Assembly: GCA_026993285.1 (NCBI GenBank)
Contig: JALWTZ010000055.1
Coordinates: forward strand, 1-30,022
Reading direction: 5' to 3'
DNA from: Lysobacterales bacterium
Lineage (GTDB): Bacteria; Pseudomonadota; Gammaproteobacteria; Xanthomonadales; S139-57
Length of the DNA stretch: 30,022 nt
The position numbers and the translations under genes were made by a program. How positions within the stretch are numbered: the first letter of the stretch is position 1; each line of letters begins with the position of its first letter. Shown here one piece after another: positions 15,076 to 23,379 of this stretch. The notes under the pieces are model-generated. The model made no database searches. It was not told where the DNA came from and saw nothing but the letters and a program-made list of their open reading frames with translations.

Positions 15076-15900
15076 ATGAACGAACACATTGCATTCATCG
15101 GTGGCGGCAACATGGCCGCCAGCATCATCGGCGGCCTGCTGCAACAGGGCTGGCCGGCGGAGCGGATCACCGTCTCCGAACCCGACGCGTCCCGCCGGCA
15201 ATGGCTGGCCCGGCACCTGAAAGTGACACTGGCCACAGACAATGCCCGTGCCTGCGATAAGGCCGATGCCGTGGTCATCGCCGTCAAGCCGCAGGTCATG
15301 GGCACCGTGGTCGAAAGCCTGCGCCCGGCCTTCCAGGCCCGCCAGCCGCTGCTGATCTCCATCGCCGCCGGCGTGCCCAGCCACTTTTTCCAGCAACAGC
15401 TGCACCCGCAACTGCCGGTGATCCGCTGCATGCCCAATACCCCGGCCCTGGTGGGTGAAGGCGCCAACGTGCTCTACGCCAGCGAAACCACCACGGAAAG
15501 CCAGCGCAACCTGGCGGCAGCACTGCTGGCGGCCACCGGCATGGTGCGCTGGGTGGCGGATGAGGAACACATGCACGCCGTCACCGCCCTGTCCGGTTCC
15601 GGCCCGGCCTATTTCTTCCGCCTGATGGAATGCCTGGAAGAAGCCGCCGTCGAGCAGGGCCTGCCGCGTGAGCTGGCCCGTGATCTCGTGGAACAAACCG
15701 CGCTGGGCGCGGCGCGGCTGGCCCAGGACAGCGAGGACAGTCCGGCGGAACTGCGGCGCAAGGTCACCTCCCCGGGCGGCACCACGGAAGCCGCCCTGAA
15801 GCAGATGGATGCCCAGGGCCTGGCCACGCTGGTGAGCCAGGCCATTGCCGCCGCCACCCAACGCAGCATGGAACTGCAACAACAACTGGAGAAGCCCTGA
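15076..15900 (+). CDS. proC: Pyrroline-5-carboxylate reductase
   Basis: ProC performs the last step of proline synthesis, reducing pyrroline-5-carboxylate with NAD(P)H. The 274-residue product has the nucleotide-binding start IAFIGGGNMAASIIGGLL, AVKPQVMGTVV, the RCMPNTPALVGEGA segment, and the C-terminal motifs TALSGSGPAYFFRLME and KVTSPGGTTEAAL, all typical. It lies in the yggS-proC-yggT cluster, widespread in gammaproteobacteria, and its stop overlaps the yggT start by one base (TGATG). Confidence 0.97.
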   Translation: MNEHIAFIGGGNMAASIIGGLLQQGWPAERITVSEPDASRRQWLARHLKVTLATDNARACDKADAVVIAVKPQVMGTVVESLRPAFQARQPLLISIAAGVPSHFFQQQLHPQLPVIRCMPNTPALVGEGANVLYASETTTESQRNLAAALLAATGMVRWVADEEHMHAVTALSGSGPAYFFRLMECLEEAAVEQGLPRELARDLVEQTALGAARLAQDSEDSPAELRRKVTSPGGTTEAALKQMDAQGLATLVSQAIAAATQRSMELQQQLEKP

Positions 15901-16439
15901 TGAGTACCGGCACCCACGCGGGCCTGTTCCTGATCCAGACCCTGTTCAACCTCTACCTCACCGTACTGCTGGTGCGCATGCTGCTGCAGGCGGTACGGGC
16001 CGATTACTTCAACCCCATTTCCCAGGCCATCGTGCGCCTGACCGACCCGGTGCTCCGTCCCCTGCGCGGCATCATCCCCAACCGTGGCCGCATGGACTGG
16101 GGCGGGTTGCTGTTGATCCTGCTACTGCAGCTGCTCAAACTGCTGCTGATGCTGGCGCTGGTGGGCCAGGCCTTCAACCCGATGATCCTGCTGCCGCAAG
16201 CGGTGGTGGAAACCCTGCGGCTGGCTTTCAACACGCTGTTCTACGCCATCATCATCCGCGCCGTGCTTTCCTTTGTGGATCCGTACGGGCAAAACCCGCT
16301 TGCGCGGGTACTGGGGCAGATCACCGAACCCCTGCTGGCCCCGGCCCGGCGGGTGATTCCCCCCATCGGCGGGCTGGATCTTTCACCGCTGGTGGTGCTG
16401 ATCGGCATGCAACTGGTGATGATTTTGCTGGGACTGTGA
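15900..16439 (+). CDS. yggT: YggT-family membrane protein
   Basis: The 179-residue product consists of two similar halves, each with hydrophobic segments: TLFNLYLTVLLVRMLLQ (about residues 14-30) and LLLILLLQLLKLLLMLALV in the first, LRLAFNTLFYAIIIRAVLSF and LVVLIGMQLVMILLGL in the second. Each half carries the family pattern of a proline/arginine segment (DPVLRPLRGIIP and EPLLAPARRVIPPIGGLDLSP). YggT proteins sit in the inner membrane and have been linked to osmotic tolerance and division-site functions in various bacteria, without a settled mechanism. The start overlaps the proC stop, indicating coupled translation. Confidence 0.92.
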   Translation: MSTGTHAGLFLIQTLFNLYLTVLLVRMLLQAVRADYFNPISQAIVRLTDPVLRPLRGIIPNRGRMDWGGLLLILLLQLLKLLLMLALVGQAFNPMILLPQAVVETLRLAFNTLFYAIIIRAVLSFVDPYGQNPLARVLGQITEPLLAPARRVIPPIGGLDLSPLVVLIGMQLVMILLGL

Positions 16440-16542
16440 GCATTTTCCCTGCGACGCGGTCTGAATAGACAGACGACGCCGATTCACTGCCATTTGCGAA
16501 CGACGCCGCCTGGTCACGCCAACCCTACACAGGAGAACGGTC

Positions 16543-16983
16543 ATGAATCGTCTACTCACCTTGCTTGCCCTGCTGACCGGCCCGGTACTGGCCGAAAACA
16601 CCCACACCGTGCCCATGGGCCCGTGGGAGTTGCACTGGTCGGCCTTCACCGGGGATACCCTCAGCCCGGAAATGGCCCGTAACTATGGCATCACCCGAAG
16701 CGGCCGCAACGCGGTGTTGAATGTCTCCGTGCTGGAAAGCGCCGGCCAGCGCAAGCCGGTACAGGCCAGCATCAGTGGCACCGCCACCAACCTGGTGGGC
16801 CAAACCACACAGCTGCAATTCAAAAAAGTGGAAGAAACCGGCGCCATCTACTATCTGGCCGAATGGACCGTGGCACCGGAAGAAAATGTGCGCATCCAGT
16901 TGAAGGTACGCCCCGAGGGCGCGATGCAGGATTTCAACGTGAAATTCCGGCAAAAATTCTACCCGGACCATCGCAACCGCTGA
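16543..16983 (+). CDS. DUF4426 periplasmic protein
   Basis: The 146-residue product has a signal peptide (MNRLLTLLALLTGPVLA) and one beta-rich domain with WELHWSAFTGDTLSPEMARNYGI, SGRNAVLNVSVLE and the C-terminal FNVKFRQKFYPD. This matches DUF4426, a family often found after yggT. Its role is unknown. An AGGAG box lies just upstream of the ATG. The 103-base gap after yggT (16440-16542) holds no promoter I can support, so it may be read as the last gene of the yggS operon. Confidence 0.88.
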   Translation: MNRLLTLLALLTGPVLAENTHTVPMGPWELHWSAFTGDTLSPEMARNYGITRSGRNAVLNVSVLESAGQRKPVQASISGTATNLVGQTTQLQFKKVEETGAIYYLAEWTVAPEENVRIQLKVRPEGAMQDFNVKFRQKFYPDHRNR

Positions 16984-17034
16984 TCGGGCTGCATCGCACA
17001 GACACGAAAGCGACCAGCCATCCCAGCAAATGGC

Positions 17035-17059
17035 CCCGACCATGCGCTCATTGGTCGGG
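17035..17059. terminator. Candidate bidirectional hairpin terminator
   Basis: CCCGACCA and TGGTCGGG form a perfect 8-base stem around a 9-base loop, between the convergent ends of the DUF4426 gene and the large secreted-protein gene. The position suits termination of both. Neither side has a good T-run, so it may be inefficient or act with Rho. Confidence 0.5.
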
Positions 17060-17060
17060 T

Positions 17061-19652
17061 TCAGGGGCTTATATCGGCCAGATTCAATGGCTGAATGCGT
17101 GGCATTTGAGCGGCGACATAACGAACCGTGTCCTCATACAACCGCCACATGGCATCCCGCTCTTCATCCGAGAGCAAATCGGCTTTCAGCGCCGGGTTCC
17201 AGGGTGGCTGGCGGCGGTCATCCAGATAAACCGTGGTCCAGGCCGATTGGGTGGCAAAGAAATCATTGTCGTGCATCTTGATGCCGATGAACGGAACCAC
17301 GCCCTCCCCGGCACTGGCTTGTACGGATGACAACACATGCTCCAATGCGCTGTCCGCACTTTCACCCAGATGCTCAAACAGCCGGTAGTCCGCATCTTCT
17401 GGTCGCAGCAACAGCCCATCAAGCATCTCTCCCGGGCTGATGGGCGTTCCACCATGAACCACCGTCATCCTGGCACCCAGATCGGCATATACCTGCCGGG
17501 CAGTACTGCTCAGATTAGCATTCGACGACAGGGCCGATGCGGAATAAGGTGGGTAGCCGATCAACTCGGCAACCTGTGCGTAACCGCCTGGTTCATTGAT
17601 GGTTTCACCACTGACCAGATCCACCGCGTGGGTTTCATAGCGATAGATGGTTTGATACAACTCATCGGCAGTCAAACTGCTCAAACCCGCCCAGTCGTAA
17701 CTGGTATACGGCCGAGGCGGGCGCGTATGGTAGGAAACCGCCACCACGGGCGAGGTCTGCAGGCGATCCAGCAACAGCGGGTCATTCTGGGCAAAGAAGG
17801 CGGCCATGGTATCGGTCAGGTAGATATCCACCGGAACCCGGGTCTGTTCATGCAGGTCAATGATCTGGTTCACCGTGGCTGCCGATTCCTCCGGATAGCT
17901 GAAATCCTGCACATTGATCGAGAACAGGGTGTAGGCTTCAGTGGGTGGTGTCTCACGGACCACCAGCCGCGCGGGCTTGAAGGACCAGGCCGTGCCGGTG
18001 CAGGTAGCCAGGCAACCGATTTGCAGCAGGTCATCATAGGTTGCCGGCATGGCTTGTGTAGCAGGAAGGAAAACCTGGTGTATCTTGATACCGGCGTAAT
18101 CGGCCGCATACACCCAGGCCATGCCATAGAGTAATTGTGCCGCGGTAATGGTGCCTGCGGAAGTCTGATACTCGGGCTGTACCATGGCCGTGGGCGTGGT
18201 TTGCCACTCACCCCCGGGTTCAAAATCCGCTGCCAGCCGCGCCGCCAGTTCCACAATTTCATCCCGGCTAACGACCACTTCCTGCATGGCGTCGACTGCC
18301 TGCAGCGGGCCATAGGCGTGGCTGTCCAGTTGCAGGCTGCCGCTTTTGCCATGGGCCGCGTATTGCCCGTAACTGCGCACCAGCAAGGTAAAAAGATCAC
18401 GCAGGGAATAGAAATCCGTACCATCGCTGACCCAGTCCGGCGGGCGTTCCGTCCAGTGGGTTACCGCCCAGCGAGCCAGTTTGTCCAGCTGGTCCGCTTC
18501 GATCTGCCAGTAGGCCGGTGGCGCCACCATCTGGATCACATCCTGGCTGTCCACGAAAACCGAACCCGGATTGGCCGGCAGCACCTCATCCAGCAGGTAA
18601 TCGAAGGCATCCAGCATATTTTGATAATTCTGTTCCTTTTCCTCGTCGGTATTGAGCAGATCCGGCGGCAGTTGTGGTGCTTCGGGGTGCGCATAACCAT
18701 AAATGGTCGGGCTGTTATGTGGTATCTGCTTGGTATACAGGAATTTGGAAGCAAATCCCGTCGTCTCGAGATTCGGACGAGTCCGGTCCAGCCCGGCCAG
18801 CATACTCTGCGCATAACCCGGGCCATACTCGAGGTTCACGCTATTCGTACCGTCGATGGGGCTGCCCCCCGTCATCTTGATGACATTATCGGCCCAGAAC
18901 ACCGTCGACGAAGTCTCATGAGTGGGGGTCAGACGTGTCATCAGGCTGGCCACCGCATCCCGCCGGGTTCCGGAAGCAAACGGGCCATGGTCCGGATAGC
19001 CAAAACTGAGCAATCGTTCGGGTAGCACCCGGGCCGTGGCCCAGGTGGTGGCGCCACTTTCATGGCCAGAGTCTTCAAGGAGCAAGTCCCCGCTGACCAA
19101 CTGTACCGGGCCAAAATTCGCTTTCACGAACTCAATGCCGCCCCCCGTGGGGGCCAGGCAACCACCGTACAAGACATCTTTCAAACAGCGTACCCAATCC
19201 AGCATGCCATCTACCAGCTCTTCCCAGGGCGTTTCCTCGGTAAAACCATTCTGCGGACGGTTGATGTAGGTGGCGTCGTGATGGGCATGGTAGCCGAACT
19301 GCACCACGCCTTGTGCCGCCGCGTCACGCAACAGATCCGCCACTCCGGTATCGGGGTTGCGCTCCGCAACCGAGCGTGCGTCGTTGCCCTGGAACATGAT
19401 CGTCCAGACGATCCCGGCATCCGGATGACTGTCGGCCCGTGCCTGAACTTCCGGAACCATGCGGATATACCGCTCTTCGCTCAACTCGTAATTGAACGGG
19501 TCTTCCGTGTGGGTGAACAGAAAAAAATACAAGGGTTGCTGATCGGAGACGGGCGGCTCGATCAGTTCAACCGGTTCAGGGGTGAAGGCCTGTGCCGAAA
19601 ACGACAAGAATATCAGGCTCATGATGAGTGAATGGATGTACCGGCATCCCAT
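17061..19652 (-). CDS. Large secreted protein of unknown function, two polysaccharide deacetylase-like halves
   Basis: This 863-residue protein begins with a signal peptide (about residues 5-22, ending FSAQA). The first third looks like a divergent NodB-type alpha/beta barrel: LYFFLFTHTEDPF (41-53) could supply the motif 1 Asp and VVQFGYHAHHDAT (116-128) the motif 2 histidines. The last third repeats the layout, with TLFSINVQDFSYPEES, VDIYLTDTMAAFF and VVAVSYHTRPPRPY, but has fewer potential metal ligands. The middle region, including AGTITAAQLLYGMAWVYA, is not recognised. The ATG at 19652 has GAGGAGG seven bases upstream and directly begins the signal peptide, so it is preferred to 19691. 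It appears to be a single-gene unit. Carbohydrate-related activity is inference only. Confidence 0.65.
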   Translation of the reverse strand: MGCRYIHSLIMSLIFLSFSAQAFTPEPVELIEPPVSDQQPLYFFLFTHTEDPFNYELSEERYIRMVPEVQARADSHPDAGIVWTIMFQGNDARSVAERNPDTGVADLLRDAAAQGVVQFGYHAHHDATYINRPQNGFTEETPWEELVDGMLDWVRCLKDVLYGGCLAPTGGGIEFVKANFGPVQLVSGDLLLEDSGHESGATTWATARVLPERLLSFGYPDHGPFASGTRRDAVASLMTRLTPTHETSSTVFWADNVIKMTGGSPIDGTNSVNLEYGPGYAQSMLAGLDRTRPNLETTGFASKFLYTKQIPHNSPTIYGYAHPEAPQLPPDLLNTDEEKEQNYQNMLDAFDYLLDEVLPANPGSVFVDSQDVIQMVAPPAYWQIEADQLDKLARWAVTHWTERPPDWVSDGTDFYSLRDLFTLLVRSYGQYAAHGKSGSLQLDSHAYGPLQAVDAMQEVVVSRDEIVELAARLAADFEPGGEWQTTPTAMVQPEYQTSAGTITAAQLLYGMAWVYAADYAGIKIHQVFLPATQAMPATYDDLLQIGCLATCTGTAWSFKPARLVVRETPPTEAYTLFSINVQDFSYPEESAATVNQIIDLHEQTRVPVDIYLTDTMAAFFAQNDPLLLDRLQTSPVVAVSYHTRPPRPYTSYDWAGLSSLTADELYQTIYRYETHAVDLVSGETINEPGGYAQVAELIGYPPYSASALSSNANLSSTARQVYADLGARMTVVHGGTPISPGEMLDGLLLRPEDADYRLFEHLGESADSALEHVLSSVQASAGEGVVPFIGIKMHDNDFFATQSAWTTVYLDDRRQPPWNPALKADLLSDEERDAMWRLYEDTVRYVAAQMPRIQPLNLADISP

Positions 19653-19855
19653 GGGGTGGCCTCCTCGGTATGGTTCCAGTCCGGGGGTCAAGCGTTTTCT
19701 TTCGTGGGGATAGAACGGTTGAAACCATCCATAGGTTGACAGGAACCCACAGCCACCCGGCCAGGCTGAATATCCATGGACGCAGGCAATTTCAATTCAG
19801 GGTAAACAACGCGGCAGCGCACTACTCCGGTTCAGGCGGATGGTTCAGGTATTTT

Positions 19856-20692
19856 TCAGGCCAGATGCGCCTTGTCCCGCTGGTGGAGATTCAGCTGGAA
19901 ACGCAGTTTGCTGACCAGCACCCGTTCTTCCACCGGCTTGACCACCAGATCATTGGCACCGGCCTGCAGCAGTTCCCGCTGCTTTTCGTTATCGTCATCG
20001 CCGGTCATGACGATCATGGGCAGCTGATTGCGGTCCAGACCCAGATTGATACGGATCTTTTCCATCAGATCCTTGCCGGTCATGCTGCCTTTCAGATAGA
20101 CATCGGTCAGCACCAGATCATAGGCAGGCAGCTCCCCTTCACCCATGGATTCCATGATTTTCTCCAGCGCTTCCTCGGCAGTGATGGTATGTTCGATCTC
20201 GAAACCATTGCCCTGCAGCATGCGCTTTGTGGTCACGGCCACCACCCGGCTGTCTTCCACATAGAGCACCCGCCCGGGAACTTCATCCTCCGGGCGGACA
20301 TAGCCGTGAATGAAGCTGGCCAGTGCGGAAAAGCCCAGACTCTTGTCGAAATAATCGGTGACTTGATGGCCCAGCGCGCGGCGTGAAACCCGCTCATCCA
20401 CATCGCCGGAAACCACGATGACCGGGATATAGCGCTGATTGGGATGGTTGCGGATTTCGTGGGCCAGTTCCAGCCCGTCAGCATCCGGCAAAACCAGTGC
20501 CTGACAGACCAGATCGTACTGGCTCAGAGCCAATTGCTGCCGGGCTTCCTCGGCAGAGGCGCACAGGGTGATCTCTGCGGAAGGCAGTTCCTTCTGCAGA
20601 ATCTTTTTCAGCATCATGCGTGCGGTGCGGGAACCATCCACCACCAGAATGCTGGCCTCTGCGGCCATGTGATTTTCCAGATGTAACTGCAT
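19856..20692 (-). CDS. Double-receiver response regulator with an inactive first domain
   Basis: The 278-residue protein contains two receiver domains and no output domain. Receiver 1 (about residues 14-130) starts ILVVDGSRTARMML, but the phosphorylation site reads YDLVCQALVLPDADG, placing Ala65 where Asp is expected; Lys117 remains. Receiver 2 (about 142-270) has VLYVEDSR, the acceptor Asp197 in YDLVLTDVYL, Thr230 and Lys252, so it looks functional. Such proteins usually take part in phosphorelays or bind partners when phosphorylated. The partner kinase is not in the window. The ATG at 20692 gives the longest product; 20668 is possible. It follows ftsX by 70 bases, where rpoH lies in many relatives. 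Confidence 0.85.
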   Translation of the reverse strand: MQLHLENHMAAEASILVVDGSRTARMMLKKILQKELPSAEITLCASAEEARQQLALSQYDLVCQALVLPDADGLELAHEIRNHPNQRYIPVIVVSGDVDERVSRRALGHQVTDYFDKSLGFSALASFIHGYVRPEDEVPGRVLYVEDSRVVAVTTKRMLQGNGFEIEHTITAEEALEKIMESMGEGELPAYDLVLTDVYLKGSMTGKDLMEKIRINLGLDRNQLPMIVMTGDDDNEKQRELLQAGANDLVVKPVEERVLVSKLRFQLNLHQRDKAHLA

Positions 20693-20699
20693 GGGTTCA

Positions 20700-20718
20700 G
20701 GTCATCTCCTTGATGACC
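20700..20718 (-). promoter_or_regulatory. Hairpin presenting the ribosome-binding site of the double-receiver gene
   Basis: On the minus strand GGTCATC and GATGACC are perfect 7-base arms around an AAGGA loop, ending 7 bases before the ATG at 20692. The loop and first arm base form AAGGAG, the likely Shine-Dalgarno sequence. The hairpin lacks a T-run, so control of translation is more plausible than termination of ftsX. Confidence 0.35.
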
Positions 20719-20762
20719 TTCATGGTAGCAGATTTGACCGGGTGAAAGTATGTGACGCCCGT

Positions 20763-21698
20763 CTACTCACTGCGCAGTTGTTGCAGGGAAACGCGCGCGC
20801 TCAACAGGCTCAGGCCCGCCAGCAACAATGGCCAGAGCCACAGGCTCTGCCCGGCCAGATACAGCCTGAACGGCGGCAGCCCCAGGCCCTGTTGCAAGCC
20901 ATGCCAGGGCTGCGACAGGCTGAGCAGGATCAGCCACAGCAGCAGTACGGTCAACAGGCCCGCCATCAGGCCGCTGAACAAACTGGCCAGCAGATAGGGC
21001 CGGCGCAGGTAGGCATCGCTGGCACCCAGCACCTGCATGACCTCTATGGCTGCCTGATGCCGTCGCAGGCGCAAATGGGCCGTATTGCTGACCACAAAGA
21101 ACAACATGACCACCGAAAAAAATGCCACCCAGAACAAGCCGCGCCCCAGAAACCGCCCCAGATGCGCACGCAAGGCCTGCCAGGCCGGATCATGTGCAAT
21201 CTGATCAATGATCCCGGGCCAGCGTTGCTGCCAATCCCCGGCCAGTTGCGCACCCTGCTCTGCTGTCAGGCCAGGTGTGGCACGCACTTCCAGCACCCAG
21301 GGAAAGATCCCTTCAGCCAGGCTTTCCAGTTCCCCGTCCAGCGCGCTATCTTGCAAGTACTGCCGCAACACGGCTTCCGGGGAAAGCACGGTCACCGCCT
21401 GTACACCTGCTTCCTTGCCCAGTGCTTCGGCCAGCTCTCGAACTTGTGCTTCCCGGCTGTCCGCGTGCGTAAACACAATCCAGTCACCCGGTGCCTGCAG
21501 CTCCACATCCTGCAACTGCTCTCCGGCCAGCCAAAGTGCCGCGGCCGGCAGGGCGGCCAGCGCCATCACCACCAGGGTCAGCACGCTTTCCAGCGGTTTT
21601 TCCCACAACAGGGACCAGGCCTGAGACCACGCCTGACGCCAGTGACGGCGCCAGATACTCAGGCGGGATCGGCGTTTGCGCCGGCTGTCACGACGCAT
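20763..21698 (-). CDS. ftsX: Cell division protein FtsX
   Basis: FtsX is the membrane subunit of the FtsEX complex, which links division to peptidoglycan hydrolase activation. The 311-residue product has a basic cytoplasmic N terminus, one transmembrane segment (LTLVVMALAALPAAALWLA), a periplasmic loop of about 110 residues, and three more membrane segments starting with LFWVAFFSVVMLFFVV. The RHQAAIEVMQVLGASDAYLRRPY segment between helices is characteristic of FtsX. The start overlaps ftsE by 11 bases. Confidence 0.94.
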   Translation of the reverse strand: MRRDSRRKRRSRLSIWRRHWRQAWSQAWSLLWEKPLESVLTLVVMALAALPAAALWLAGEQLQDVELQAPGDWIVFTHADSREAQVRELAEALGKEAGVQAVTVLSPEAVLRQYLQDSALDGELESLAEGIFPWVLEVRATPGLTAEQGAQLAGDWQQRWPGIIDQIAHDPAWQALRAHLGRFLGRGLFWVAFFSVVMLFFVVSNTAHLRLRRHQAAIEVMQVLGASDAYLRRPYLLASLFSGLMAGLLTVLLLWLILLSLSQPWHGLQQGLGLPPFRLYLAGQSLWLWPLLLAGLSLLSARVSLQQLRSE

Positions 21699-22347
21699 GC
21701 AGCAAACGCCCCTGTTCCAGCACCAGCGTGCGCTGATTCATTTCCTTAAGTAGCGCAAGGTCATGCGAAGCAATCACCAGGGTGGTACCCAAGGCATGGA
21801 AATGGCTGAACAGTTGAAAAATCTCCCGTGACAGCACCGGGTCCAGGTTTCCGGTGGGTTCATCAGCCAGCAGGATGGCCGGCCGGTGCACCACCGCACG
21901 GGCGATGCCCACCCGCTGCTGCTCGCCACCGGACAGGGTCCTGGGCAGTGCCTTGCCCTTGTTCACCAGCCCAACCGCATCCAGTGCGGCGGATACCCGC
22001 CGGCGTACATCCCGCTCATCCAGTCCCAGAATGTGCAGCGGCAAAGCCACATTTTCGAATACATTGCGGTCGTTGAGTAGTTGAAAATCCTGAAAGACAA
22101 ACCCCATGCGCTGACGCAGCCAGGGAATGCCGCGGGGTTTGACCTCGCGGATATCGAGGCCACCGATGGTAATGCGCCCGCCATTGGGCCGTTCCAGCAG
22201 GCCAATGAGCTTGAGCAGCGTGGACTTGCCCGCACCCGAATGCCCGGTAAGAAACACCATTTCACCGGCGGCAATTTCCAAACTGATATTGGCCAGTACA
22301 AAGGCACTGCCCTGATAGCGCTTGCTGACCTGCTCCAGACGGATCAC
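21688..22347 (-). CDS. ftsE: Cell division ATP-binding protein FtsE
   Basis: FtsE is the ABC ATPase of FtsEX. The 219-residue product has Walker A GHSGAGKST, the Q-loop VFQDFQLL, the signature LSGGEQQRVGIARA, Walker B ILLADEPTGNLD and the switch His in VIASHD. The GTG start at 22347 is chosen because the product then begins MIRLEQVSKRYQG like other FtsE proteins and GGAG lies seven bases upstream; the in-frame ATG at 22353 is too close to that box. An open frame continues upstream to 23118 but it only reads antisense through the hemerythrin and tRNA genes. The usual partner gene ftsY is not adjacent. Confidence 0.94.
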   Translation of the reverse strand: MIRLEQVSKRYQGSAFVLANISLEIAAGEMVFLTGHSGAGKSTLLKLIGLLERPNGGRITIGGLDIREVKPRGIPWLRQRMGFVFQDFQLLNDRNVFENVALPLHILGLDERDVRRRVSAALDAVGLVNKGKALPRTLSGGEQQRVGIARAVVHRPAILLADEPTGNLDPVLSREIFQLFSHFHALGTTLVIASHDLALLKEMNQRTLVLEQGRLLHAS

Positions 22348-22422
22348 GACCATTCTCCAGAAACCGGCGACAGTATGCCATAGCGCTACCCTGCAAGAAC
22401 GCTTTCGACAATCAATCGCTTT

Positions 22423-22463
22423 TTGACTCAAATCAATGAAATTGCCCTTGTCATTTCTATAGT
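22423..22463 (+). promoter_or_regulatory. FNR-type site and class II promoter of the first hemerythrin gene
   Basis: TTGAC-TCAA-ATCAA (22423-22436) matches the FNR/ANR consensus TTGAT-N4-ATCAA at nine of ten fixed positions. TATAGT (22458-22463) is a good -10 hexamer. A start near 22470 would put the FNR centre about 41 bases upstream, the standard class II activator spacing. The site lies in the gap between divergent ftsE and the hemerythrin gene. Confidence 0.65.
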
Positions 22464-22521
22464 TGGCCGTTGGTTTTTTGTATACCGCTATTGACTGGGA
22501 AAAACGACAAGGAGTTCCTTC

Positions 22522-22971
22522 ATGACATTGTACTGGGAATGGGATGAATCGCTGAACATTGGTGTCGATGTAATTGATCGCCAGCATCAACGCATTGTGG
22601 ATTACATGAACCAACTGCATCAGGCACATCTGGCAGGGCAGCGAGACAAAATCGAGGAAGTTTTGTGTGGCTTGCTGGACTACACAGTGACTCACTTCGC
22701 CTTCGAGGAAGACCTGATGCAACAGGCTGGTTACCCCATATCTTCGGCACACAAGCAAGTGCATCACAGTTTCGTCAAACGTATCAAGGCCCTTTACCAA
22801 CAGCACAAGCAGGGAGATGATGTCGCCACCAGGCTGCTTTCCGACCTGCGTATCTGGCTGACCAACCATATTCGCAATGATGACCAGGACTACAAACCTT
22901 TTGTCAGCAAGTACATGAAGCGGCAAAATGGAGGCTGGCTCAGTCGTACACTTGGCAGGTTTTTCAACTGA
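22522..22971 (+). CDS. Bacteriohemerythrin 1
   Basis: The 149-residue product is a single-domain hemerythrin, a four-helix bundle that binds O2 at a di-iron centre. The expected ligands are visible: His22 in IDRQHQRIV, His58 and Glu62 in VTHFAFEEDL, His77 and His81 in AHKQVHHSF, and His116 with Asp121 in NHIRNDDQDY. No signal peptide is seen, so it should be cytoplasmic. Proteins of this family serve in O2 storage, delivery or sensing. An AGGAG box precedes the ATG, and the FNR-type promoter upstream suggests induction at low oxygen. It is related to the second hemerythrin at 23768. Confidence 0.95.
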   Translation: MTLYWEWDESLNIGVDVIDRQHQRIVDYMNQLHQAHLAGQRDKIEEVLCGLLDYTVTHFAFEEDLMQQAGYPISSAHKQVHHSFVKRIKALYQQHKQGDDVATRLLSDLRIWLTNHIRNDDQDYKPFVSKYMKRQNGGWLSRTLGRFFN

Positions 22972-22996
22972 ATCCCTGATATGGCAATTGGACCTG

Positions 22997-23025
22997 TGGA
23001 CGCTGCGGGGCCGGACAGGTACAAT
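22997..23025 (+). promoter_or_regulatory. Promoter of tRNA-Arg
   Basis: TGGACG (22997-23002) and TACAAT (23020-23025) are separated by 17 bases, followed by the tRNA 15 bases after the -10. Match to the consensus is four and five of six positions. Confidence 0.5.
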
Positions 23026-23040
23026 GCTCACCCTTCCGCA

Positions 23041-23117
23041 CCGCCCGTAGCTCAGCTGGATAGAGCGCAGCCCTCCGGAGGCTGAGGTCAGAGGTTCGAA
23101 TCCTCTCGGGCGGGCCA
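23041..23117 (+). tRNA. tRNA-Arg (anticodon CCG)
   Basis: The complete cloverleaf can be drawn, 77 bases with encoded CCA. The acceptor stem pairs CCGCCCG with CGGGCGG, the D arm is GCTC/GAGC, the anticodon stem CAGCC/GGCTG holds loop CTCCGGA giving anticodon CCG, and the T stem AGAGG/CCTCT holds TTCGAAT. It reads the Arg codon CGG. The sequence is close to the usual gammaproteobacterial tRNA-Arg(CCG). Confidence 0.97.
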
Positions 23118-23146
23118 TTCCTGAAGGGGCTTGTTTTCCGCAATCC

Positions 23147-23344
23147 GGCGTTGGAGCGGCTTCATTCGTCGGTCACATACTGTCTGTATGCTCCCTCCTC
23201 ACTCAACCGCTCCGCCTTGGCTTGCAAAAAAACGCCGCCTTCAGGGCTGAGCAGCTTGTTTCGCGAATCTCTAAGTGACTGCCGCCTCACTCGCCGGTTG
23301 TGAACTGCCCAATACACGGGTTTTCCATCCCTGGTGCAAAGCCC
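23147..23344. repeat. Direct repeat, copy 1 (~198 bp)
   Basis: The unit begins GGCGTTGGAGCGGCTTC and ends CTGGTGCAAAGCCC. A second copy lies 302 bases downstream with about a dozen differences, most of them in the last 50 bases, and one A-run length change (seven A against six). It starts 30 bases after the tRNA. No convincing gene is inside: minus-strand frames are open for short distances only. It lies in the 650-base gene-free stretch 23118-23767 together with copy 2 and a hairpin. Confidence 0.9.
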
Positions 23345-23379
23345 GGTCCGGCTTCCCTGCCGGCCGTTCCTCCCCGCTG

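Noticed and set aside
22348..23118. In-frame N-terminal extension of ftsE giving a 476-residue protein
   Set aside because: The extension reads antisense through the hemerythrin gene and the tRNA; its start (MARPRGFEPLTSASGGLRS) is the well-known translation of a tRNA complement. FtsE begins normally at 22347.
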